DNA of 64,000 nt from Hepsetus odoe (Eukaryota; Chordata; Actinopteri; Characiformes; Hepsetidae), in NCBI GenBank assembly GCA_017165825.1, contig CM029383.1:11641719-11705718 (forward strand), read 5' to 3'. The position numbers and the translations under genes were made by a program. The notes below the pieces were generated by a model. The model was given only the letters and a program-made list of their open reading frames with translations, ran no database searches and had not been told where the DNA came from. Shown here in pieces: positions 45,823 to 55,800 of the stretch. How positions within the stretch are numbered: position 1 is the first letter of the stretch; the number at the start of each line of letters is the position of its first letter.

Positions 45823-46145
45823 GTATCTCACAAAAGTGAGTACACCCCTCACATTTTTGTATATATTTTATTATATCTTTTCATTGGACAACACTGAAGA
45901 TATGACACTTTGATACAATGCAAAGCAGTCGGTGTACAACTTGTATAACAGTGTCAGTTTGTGTAAATGTGTCCCCTCAAAATAACTCAACACACAGCCC
46001 TTAATGTCTAAACCACTGGGAACAAAAGTGAGTACACCCCTAAGCCTTATTAGCCATTTTCCCTCCCTGGTGTCATGTGACTCGTTAGTGGGTCTTAGGT
46101 GTGAATGAAGATACTGTATGAGATGTTTCTGCTTGGCTAGACTGA
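45823..46145. mobile_element. Tc1-like terminal repeat remnant
   Basis: It starts ACAGTATCTCACAAAAGTGA and GTACACCCCTCACATTTTTG, with a second copy of AACAAAAGTGAGTACACCCC at about 46020. Then follows GGTGTCATGTGACTCGTTAG. This is the long terminal inverted repeat of a widespread teleost Tc1 family; the transposase part is deleted. Confidence 0.78.
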
Positions 46146-46169
46146 AGACCCCGTGACCATGCTGGCCTT

Positions 46170-46535
46170 TAGATTAGATTAGATTTTTGTTTGTTTGTTT
46201 TTTCCCTATGATGAAAGAAAGGGAGGAAAGTGCAGTGGTTAGCTTGCAGGGAGTAGAGGTGACAAAGGTGGAGGAGTTGGGATAAATACTTGGAATGGTG
46301 GTTTGACATGTACAGAGGAGAGAGGGTTATCATGGGAAAAGAATGCTGAGGATGGAGCTGCCAAGAGAGGAAAAGAGGAAGACCAAAGAGGAGGTTTATG
46401 GATGTGGTGAGAGAGGACATGCAGACAGTTGCTTTGAAAGAGTAAGATGCAGAGGACAGGAAGAAATGGAGACAGTTGATCTGCTGTGGCGACCCTTAAA
46501 CGGACGCAGCCGAAAGAAGAAGATGAAAGTATTCT
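46170..46535 (+). mobile_element. 3' end of an RTE-like LINE
   Basis: A degraded open frame reads MLRMELPREEKRKTK then GCGERGHADS, matching the C-terminal MLRMELPGRRKRGRPKRRFM block of fish RTE-type retrotransposons. The end TGGCGACCCTTAAACGGACG then CAGCCGAAAGAAGAAGA is its typical 3' tail. Confidence 0.7.
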
Positions 46536-46984
46536 TGTTATAATTACAGTTTCACAACTAAAATGTGTGGCCTTTGGCTTTATTCTCAAAGTAAGACTTG
46601 CAGTGCCATTTCTATGGCAATACGTTAATGCAAGGTGGACTCATATTTAAGAAAAATCCAGAGCACCCCATAAGATTGTCATCAAAAATAGGACATATTT
46701 ATCTTGAGGTGAAGTGCTGGGCTTTAGAAATTCTGTCTTGGTTGTGGGTGCTAATAAACAATGCAAAAAAAACTTTTTTTATGGATTTTTTTCCTGAAAA
46801 CTGCTCACATGAATGAGGAGGACAATTGCCCTGAAGGTTCATTGTGAAGATTAAACACATCCTTAAAAAAATCCTTCTTGCAGGACATTTCTTGCCCAAA
46901 GTCCCTTTCTTGGACTCCCACCCCACCCTGTTTTTGTCAGCACGAATTGCTGGCCTGTGAGGCAATCCATGCTTTCAGCAGGAG

Positions 46985-47160
46985 TCGCTCAGGAGCCCAG
47001 CCAATCAGGGAAGAGTATATGGGCGGGGCGACGATTGTTCGTTCTGTGTGTGCCAATAGAGTCGCTCAAAATAATCCTTTCTCCCGCCCCGTGACGTCAC
47101 CGGGTGCGTTGGTCAGCGCGAGGCGGTCGCAGGAATGCTCGCGCGCGCCGTTGGTTGCGG
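46985..47160 (+). promoter_or_regulatory. trim3 promoter with CCAAT, GC boxes and CRE
   Basis: CpG-rich block in AT-rich surroundings: CCAAT at 47001 and 47053, GC boxes GGGCGGGGCG (47021-47030) and CCCGCCCC (47083-47090). A full palindromic CRE TGACGTCA lies at 47092-47099. There is no TATA box in a plausible place. The start site is inferred to lie between about 47100 and 47200. Confidence 0.65.
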
Positions 47161-47460
47161 CTGGGATGTGAAGTCGAGCTTTTTTGTAAAAATATTAGAT
47201 TTTTTTGTTATAGCTGGAATGTGTAATGATGTGGGGGAGATCTTTCTGTGTAAATGTGATAAATGAAAGGAAAAAACGCGGGGTGGACAGCGGGAGAGAG
47301 AGGAGAAGCGCTGAGGAGAGTTTAGCTGAGGGGGAGTTGGGGACAGAAAGACAGAAGGACAGACAGACAGACGAGGGGTGGGGGTCTCAGTAACTGTACG
47401 GCTGAAATCCCAGCGAGAAAAAGCAATGAAGTCTGCCTGACATCTCCCACAACTGCCACT
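47160..47460 (+). other. trim3: trim3 untranslated first exon
   Basis: Purine-rich, CpG-containing sequence ending at a strong donor ACT|GTAAGT (47461). It contains a tiny upstream open frame, ATG at 47426 to TGA at 47438-47440 (four codons). The 5' boundary is inferred. Confidence 0.5.
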
Positions 47461-47482
47461 GTAAGTCTTTGCATCTCGCGCG

Positions 47483-47483
<1 letters not shown>

Positions 47484-47524
<41 letters not shown>

Positions 47525-47557
47525 ATGTATATGTGTGCGCGCGCGCGCGCGCGTGTG
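47484..47557. repeat. TG microsatellite followed by (GC)n
   Basis: (TG)16, a TA-rich bridge, then about (GC)8, only 24 bases inside intron 1. Alternating purine-pyrimidine throughout. Confidence 0.95.
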
Positions 47558-47707
47558 GTGGAGTTCAAGGCTGGGCCTGAAGCTGTGGAGAATGTTTTAG
47601 TGAGGGATGAGACTGTTGTTCTGTAGTTTGACATATAAATAGGCCCTGAGGGGACTGAGGGAGGAGAGCACTAAAATAAAGTGAACCCCACCCCCCTCTC
47701 ACTAAAG

Positions 47708-47708
<1 letters not shown>

Positions 47709-47763
<55 letters not shown>
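47709..47763. repeat. TG microsatellite
   Basis: (TG)27, uninterrupted. Confidence 0.97.
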
Positions 47764-47765
<2 letters not shown>

Positions 47766-50744
47766 TTGGGGTTGGTAACACTTTACACAGTTAAAGGGAG
47801 GAAAATGAAGTATTAATTATTTCTTAAAACGTGATTGATTAGTTATTATTAGTGTATTCTCTATGAAACATTAGGTATAACTTAGCACATGATTAGTAAT
47901 TGAATACACTGATAACTGATCGATTAGTTTATCATTTATTCACTCATCAGTGTCCTGACTGATACACCTTACACTGATAACTGTTTTGTGTTTTTAATCA
48001 TATAGATCGTTGACATGACAACTAGTACTTGTATGTTAATCCTGTAACTGTAAATGAAACTAGTTTTTTTAGGTTTCTCCACCACTGTGGACCTTTATTA
48101 GAAACACTATTAGTCAGTGGGTTGTCTTTGCATCGTTCACCCTTGATTTAGTGTCCCTTCAAGTGAGGAGATGACCTTCGCCACGGATTATACTGTTAAA
48201 CAAGTCGATAGATTATGCATATACTCCACTTAAAGAAACACAAGATCCAGGTGGTATTAACAATAACTCTAATTAATAATATTAATTAGAGGTGAGGATC
48301 ACCACTTACTAATCAAAATAACAAAGCTTCTCTAAACCCAGTGAGGCAGCTAGAGGTATCCATATAATGCACAGTGAAATAATTAACAAATAATTAATGT
48401 GGTTATTGCACAAGTACTGTTTAGTTCTCATGTTATCTCTCTGTATGATTAAAGTAACTTTTACAGTTCATTGTCAGTGTTCTGAACAGCAGATATTACA
48501 CAGTAAATGATTAAATGAACGGAAATCAGTTATGACTGAACTCAAATTAGAACAGCTAATTAATATTAGTTATAGTTATATATAAAAGTAATAAATAATC
48601 AATGACTTCTTAACAACATAATCTTATATTTTTGTGATTATTAATATAAAGTCTAACTGTGTGTTTTGTGTTTTTACACACAGTTTTTTAAGCTTTTTAA
48701 ACTTCAGAATGTGTGTATTTCCCTATTCAATCATAATCCTTTTTTTTTTTTTTTTAAATGGATAATGGATTGATGGATTTTTGGGCTAAACTGCTGGAAT
48801 TTGCACTGGTGGTTAAAATCCCACAACGTGAGATCAATTAGGTATTCCAGTTTAGACCCTTTATGTCCCCCTTCTGTCGTTCTCATTGTGTTTTTGATAT
48901 TATATTTTTAATTTAAATCCCAGTTAAGTTCAGTCAGTGAAAAGTTGCATAAAAATGCCACATTTAAGAGATTGTGGTCATGTACTGTAACTTAAAAATC
49001 TTTTTACCTTAAAAGTAAAACTAAATGTTTAATGTTTTTAAATTATGGACGGCTGTGTGTTTTGTCTATAAGCATGAATGGATTGCACAGTGAGCTTGAG
49101 TGTGTGCAGGTGTGTTTATTTGAGCGGGTTATTAAGGTCTTATGTGAAATCGTCTGCTGGAGTACAGAGTGTGAGCACAAAGTGAGAAGTGAGTTTGCAG
49201 CGCAGGACAAGATGTAGGATGGGTCAGATGGTGATTGTTCTTTTTCAAACAATGACACAGTGTTTTCATTTAGTTGTTGGTGGCACTGCTTCTATCTGGG
49301 TCGTGCCCAGTAGGGGCAGGTCATGCTCTTGCTGTTCTTTAACTGAGCAGGTGGATGTAAACATTAATCATCTGTAATTCTTTTGACATTGTTTGTTTAT
49401 TCAGCAAAAAGTGTGTCCCTGTTGTTTTTAGGTCACCACCTTACATTTACAGCTTACAGGCTGTTGAAAATTGTTGGGTGAATTCAGGAATAGTGGGACA
49501 TGGGACATGACACCTCATTAAAGTAGTTTATTTATGCTTTTTTTTTTTTTAAGGAAATGTCTGTAGTGTTTTTATTTTGTATTAACCTTTAAACAAAGAC
49601 TGTTTTTACTTAATTATTCAGTTAAAGTGGGATCGTGCTTTTAAAGAAGGAAACTTATTTGCCTGCAGGCAGTATAGCAAAGTCCTGTGTAGAAGCACAA
49701 AACAAACAAATTTGGGAAAAGAATATTAGCTGAAATTGCTTAATATATTTTAAAACATGCGTCTATAAACAAACTTTAGATAATTTTATCCTCAGGGAGG
49801 CCCTACTTAAAGTGTTTAAGGTAGTGAGTGTCATGAGCCACTGACTTGTTTATGTATTTTGTACATATAAAAGCTATTGCAAAAAAGGGCTTTACTAATC
49901 TAGGAATTTGTGATCAATTGAGTGAACATTTACACAATTTATATCAGTAAACATTACATTTTTCTTCAAGTTCTTGAAATTTGTTTCTAAAAACATAAGC
50001 ACAATAGTCATATTCTCCTGGTATGTGTTTCCACTTTTTTACTGGTCTACACATCTTAAATGAGTTTTATATGTTCTTACATGTTTTATATATTTATATG
50101 TTCAGACTGACACTTTCATAAAGAGTTTCATTGCAAAGTGATCACCCAGGCTGTTTTAAGGACAGACGTTTTAATTAAGATGTTAATGGTAATAGTCCAG
50201 TTACTGTGACTGATCTACTTGGTAGCATACTAAACGTATGTTTAGTTTAATGTTTTGTAAATGTCTTTCCAGTGCCTAATGTTGAAGCCTGCACATGTCA
50301 ATATCTTATGTCCTGCCTCCCTCAGCTTGGTATCCTATCCCAGGCATCCCAGCCATCTGCTGGGGTGTCTGACCCCGTCTAAGGCCTGTGTAGTGAAAGC
50401 CCAGTCTTATTTTAGGCTCCCTGCATCATCATATAAGAAAAGAATGACAGAAAGGAAGGAGCAAAGTGGGATAGATATTTACTGCCCATTTGAGAGGCTC
50501 GTATCATTGCTCATGTGTCCATCATGTTCATGAGGCAACATCTAAATCTTGCATAGGTATAAGTGTCGAAATATGCAGCTATATAAATAGAGCTGGTGAC
50601 CTGGGAGGCCAAGATGGCACTCAAAACACAATGAACTGACTGATTGGCCAGCAAGGTTCTTATGGATTTTGGTTCTTTTTCATACGATCCTGTGACAGAT
50701 CTGCTGATGGAGGATTCCATGTGTATGTGCATGGCTGTAATTAG

Positions 50745-51245
50745 GGGAGAGAATTGGACTTAGGCACACAGATGACCCACAACATTATCATCACTGACAC
50801 TTGACGTAAATGGCATCTGTTGGGGGATGGGGTAAATTAGGCAGCAAGTGAACAGTCAGTGCTTAACATTGATGAAGCATATAAAATGAGCAAACGTATG
50901 GATGTGAGTGACTTTGATGAGAACCTAATGGTGGTGGCTAGGCTTCTTTGGTCAGAACAACAGGTTTTGTGGGTTGGCCAAAGTATGAAGTGGTTAGTAT
51001 CTAACAAACGGAGTCCAAAATATGCGGTAGCAGTTTCCAATGGGATGTTGCATCCTGCCAAACTGCAAAAAAATTTAGGAATGATTTAAGGAACATGACA
51101 CAGAGATCCAGGTATGCTCAAGCCTCTGTGTGATATGTTGTCTGATCCATGGCTGACCCGTCTCACAGCATAGAGGAACTAAAGGACCTACAGCAAAGGA
51201 TGCTGCTAATGTCCTGGTATTAGATATTAGGCAGGTGATTTGAAT
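50745..51245 (+). mobile_element. internally deleted Tc1-like transposon
   Basis: Recognisable Tc1 gene words in order: GGCAGCAAGTGAACAGTCAG, ATGAGCAAACGTATGGATGT then GAGTGACTTTGATGAGAAC, CCTGCCAAACTGCAAAAAAA, GGAACATGACACAGAG, GATCCATGGCTGACCCG, and the stop-end TATTAGGCAGGTGATTTGAA. The catalytic middle is gone. Confidence 0.68.
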
Positions 51246-52642
51246 GGTCTGACTGATATAAATGTATGATACGAATCTGCCTGTGACCCACAGACAAAGT
51301 TTAGTGGCTCAAACAGCAGTTCATCCTAATTCTAATGGATATGCTGCTCTAGTCACTAAGTGATGTAACATATTAAAATAATCAAATCAGCTACAAGGAG
51401 TTTTAATTGTCATTTATCTACCTGAGACCAGAAATTCCATTTCAGTGCATCTCTTAAGTACTTATGGCTGAAATAGAGCTGCTTTGGTTGTAGTAGGTCA
51501 TGTTTTACCCAAGACGTGAAAGCAAATGATTGTGAACCCTGTATTACAGATCTGCAGATATGCTCCACTTTCACCTACATTAAAGCAGGGTTGTCTGGCA
51601 GTCTTGAGCCAGTGTTGTGTCACTTTAATCTCTTTTTTTTCTCCTCACAAGAAGTTTCCTGCATGCAGGTGTCTTACCCGGCAGTTCCCCAACCATGCTT
51701 CTGTCAAAGTGACAAAGTGGGAGAGAATGTGAAATTTATTTCATCACATGACCATAGTTCACAAATTTAGAGTTGTTATGGTCTGTATGCTTTAATATTT
51801 AAAACTAATTCAATAATTTTTAAATGAATTGTATTGATATCTTACACTTTTGCCTGTTAGTGTCAGTGTCAGTATAGAACATAGAGGCAGTATGCACCAC
51901 AATTCAAGCCATCATAAATGTCTATTGATTGGGATAACTGTAGGTTCTCACCTGAATGTAGGAAATGTATAAAGAATAATTACACATGATGCCTCTGAGC
52001 ACTGTCCCATTCTGTCTCCCTTACATACACTTATTTAAAATGGCATTCCTGCTTGCTTGATTCCATTTGTTTTTGAGATCAGGGAGTGACAATGAAGTTG
52101 AAAAGACTCAGATGTGGGTTATTCCATCTTTGTTCCTGCTCATAAAGTGCTCTGTTATCTGAGCCCATTCTTTCATTCTCTGCAGTGTAGTTTATAGAGT
52201 TACTTTGTGTTTATCGAAACATAAACCAAAGCCTGAGTGGAAACTGGGGTGTGAAAGCACATTGAGCGAAATGAGAGCTCCATTCTAAGAGAGCGAAGGC
52301 CTTAAGAATGGAACAAAAGACACTAAAACTGTGGGTGAGCTGATGAGGTCATAAGGGAAAGACTAATGACTATATAAATGTATATCTCCATATTTTCCAC
52401 TAATTGGACAATAGTAAACTAATATAATTGATATTTGTATATCCAAATGGTTTAAGAGTATGTTAGTATGCATAATTAGTAGCACAGTTTTGGAATTATT
52501 AAGGTAATTTCAAAACCAAACCTGCTGTAGATTATGTGGTCTTTCCCAATAACAAATCACCCCCCCAAGCCTTCATGAGTCATAATCCTTTTATTCTGGA
52601 GCTATTGTTATTATTACGGACAATTAACCATGTTTATATCAC

Positions 52643-52646
<4 letters not shown>

Positions 52647-52695
<49 letters not shown>
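52647..52695 (+). repeat. (TG)23 tract forming the trim3 exon 2 acceptor
   Basis: About 23 TG units run directly into the splice acceptor AG (52694-52695), replacing the normal polypyrimidine tract of the exon that carries the trim3 start codon. Confidence 0.92.
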
Positions 52696-52877
52696 GTTAA
52701 AGTCTGTCCCGGCCCCTGGCCCCCTCCTTGAATGTCTGTCACTATGGCTAAGCGAGAGACGGGCAGCTCGAGTCCAGTGGTGCGGCAAATAGACAAGCAG
52801 TTCCTGGTCTGCAGCATCTGCCTTGATCACTACCACATCCCCAAAGTCCTGCCCTGCCTGCATACCTTCTGTGAACG
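52696..52877 (+). CDS. trim3: trim3 exon with start codon, RING part 1
   Basis: 48 bases of 5'UTR, then ATG at 52744; donor GTGCGG at 52878. It encodes MAKRETGSSSPVVRQIDKQF and then the first RING cysteines. An upstream in-frame ATG (52732, adding MSVT) exists, but MAKRE is the conserved vertebrate start. Phase 0 to 2. Confidence 0.93.
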
Positions 52878-55800
52878 GTGCGGCTTCCTCACAGGCTTTC
52901 TACACTCACTCACAGCCTGCCAGGGGACCTTTTTAAACTTCAGAATATCCCCTGTGATCCATATCTGGGATGTCCACACTACAATGGCTAAATTCAGACA
53001 AGCCACTTAGATAATACCATGTTATTACATAGTGGTATTACCAAAATACCTCATTATGTCACAAAGAGTAGTGTTGTTTTAATAATCAATGCATGTAAAA
53101 ACAAACAAGCTTTAAGCAACCATTTTAGCTTATATTTTTGCCTTTTAATTTGCCTTACTCTGTTAATAACATGAGGTTTCAGTAATGTCATTTATTTTGA
53201 TAAATAGCAAATCCCTAAAGATCTAACTTTTAAGATTTGTGAGATTCATATGTTGATTGTCACAAGTTCTACTTGTGACATAATCAAAAGATCTAAAAAC
53301 ACTAAGTACTTCACACTTCAGTCACTTTTCTGCTGCTATTAAGAAACAAATCTGTAAGCCCACAGCAACCTAAATTTTATTCTGAATGTGCTTCAAACAT
53401 GTATCTATTTTACAGATTGTTCAATATAAATAGTATACTGAAAGTAATACTGAACGTGAACCTGCTTATTCTTTTCACTTTTTTTTCTTTTCAGATTAAG
53501 CACTTTAGCCTGCATTGCTATTATTTAGTTTTAATGATAAAAGGGTTTCATATAAGAGCAATAGAATCAGAAGCAAATGCCTTAGCAGTGGATTTTAAGA
53601 TGCTTTGTCTTAAGATATGATTAAGGAGAATTAAGCCAAAAATTAATAATACATCTGATTGTTGTAGTCATATGCTGAAATTAAAAATGCCATGTACCCT
53701 TCAGCCAAGGCTGGCGCTTGTTTTGATGTATACAGAACTAAAAGAATCCTTTTTTCTGTCTGGTCTGTGGGAAAGTAGCTAATCATCAGTGCAGTTTAAT
53801 GCCAGATCACAGTAGAACAGGCTTTGATTTGGGTCAGCTCACATGTAATCGTGTGAGTGTTTCCATTGTCCGTTTGTTCTATTTTGAGTCATGCCTGAAG
53901 AGTCATATGACTCATTTGGAGGAAATAATAGAGTTGTATTTGAAATCTAAATGGGAGTGTTCATTTTACTGCTGTGCTGAGTCCACCCAGTCTTGCTAGA
54001 GAGATCCATTGCTAAAGATTAGCATAAACACACACGCTTGCCTCATTGGTGGCAGTGTGTGGGAGGGTTGTTCAAAATGCAGTGATACAATGACAGGAAG
54101 TAGCATGACTTATATCTCGGTGCCAAGGCACATTTTTCCCTATGCTTTCAGAATTCAGTTTGTCAACACATACAAAAAGTTCAAAGAATTTTATCTGTTA
54201 CTCCCTTTAACTGCACACACACACATACACACAACCCTGCTCTCTTCTTGGTCTCCCTTATGCTTAATACTCTTTCAATCTTTTATACTATATTTCTCGT
54301 CCTTTTAAAGGAATACTTTCAGCTTTACACAGGTGGCATAGTAAATTCCTGTAGTGTCATCTTTATTTTTTTCTACTCTTACTCCTTATTCTCAATTTTA
54401 TTTTGTGCCCTCTCTGGGCTTTAGGTGTTTACAGAACTACATTCCCCCTCAGTCGCTGACCCTGTCCTGCCCAGTGTGTCGACAGACCTCCATCCTGCCT
54501 GAAAAAGGTGTGGCAGCACTCCAGAATAACTTCTTCATTACCAACCTAATGGAGGTGCTACAGAGAGATCCTGAGTGTTCTCGTCCTGAGGCCTGCAGCG
54601 TGCTGGAGTCAGTCAGCGCTGCAGCTGCTGGAAAACCTCTTTCCTGCCCCAATCATGAGGGCAAGGTAAGCTTCTTACCTGCTGAAATCTGATTGTGAAA
54701 GAAATTTGGTAACACTCAGAAAACTGGAACTATTCAGAAATAATATTTTTAATAACTAGTACATTTTGGATTATTGGATTATTTATTTTTAAAGTTAGTA
54801 AAATTTTAAACTAAACCAATGATAAGGTAACTTTATTTAATGGCTAGTTGGGTTTGACCAGACATAAGTGCGGAGCCGGGAGTCTGCAACTGAGCTTTAT
54901 TAAGCATGAACCTACACTCCTACAAACACTCAGTGTGTTACTTAGACAGGCACCAAACGGGGAAGCCAGTATGACCAATGCATAAGTTGGATGCTAGCTT
55001 GACATTCAGTGCCTTGCAAACGTATTCACCCCCATTGGCTTTTTTACCTATTTTGTTACATTCAAGCCTGTAATTTAAATGTTTCTTAATCTTATTTAAA
55101 ACTGAAAATTGGCATGTGCATATGTATTCACCCCATGAAACCCCTATAAAGTCCTGGTGCAACCAATTACCTTCAAAAGTCACAAAATTAGTGATGAATG
55201 AAGTCCACCTGTGTGCAATCTAAGTGTCACATGATCTGTCAGTATAAACACACCTTTCCTGAAAGGCCCAAGAGGCTGCAACACAACTAAACAAGAGGCA
55301 TCACACCATGAAGACCAAGGAGCTCTAAAGGGATAAAGTTGTTGGGTTGGGTGATAAAAAAAATATCCAAATCTTTCATGATCCCCCGGAGCACCATCAA
55401 ATCCATTATCTTCAAATGGAAAGAACATGGTACCACAACAAACCTGCCAAGAGAGGGCCACCCACCAAAACTCACAGTTCGGGCAAGGAGGGCATTAATC
55501 AGAGAGGCAGCACAGAGACCAAATGTAACCCTGAAGGAGTTGCAGAGTTCCACAGCACAGACTGGAGTGTCTGTCTATAGGACCACAATAAGCCTCACAC
55601 TCTGCAGAGCTGGGCTTTATGGAAGAGTTGCCAGAAAAAAGCCATTACTTAACATTAAAAATGAGAAGGCACGTTTTGAGTTTTGCCAAAAGGCATGTGG
55701 GTGAATCCCTAAATGTATGGAGGAAGGTGTTCTGGTCAGATGTCTGCGCAAACCCAACACATCCCATCACCCCAAGAAGACCATCGCTACAGTGAAACAT

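Larger units (their letters stand above)
47461..52695 (+). other. trim3 intron 1
   Basis: A 5.2 kb intron. It starts with a TG/CG repeat (47484-47557) and a second TG repeat (47709-47763), then long AT-rich sequence, then the Tc1 remnant at 50745-51245. It ends in the TG tract that serves as the 3' splice site. No other gene recognised. Confidence 0.65.

Noticed and set aside
47113..47634. 173-codon antisense open frame over the trim3 5' exon
   Set aside because: It spans promoter, purine-rich 5'UTR and a CA/CG microsatellite; low-complexity translation and no homology.
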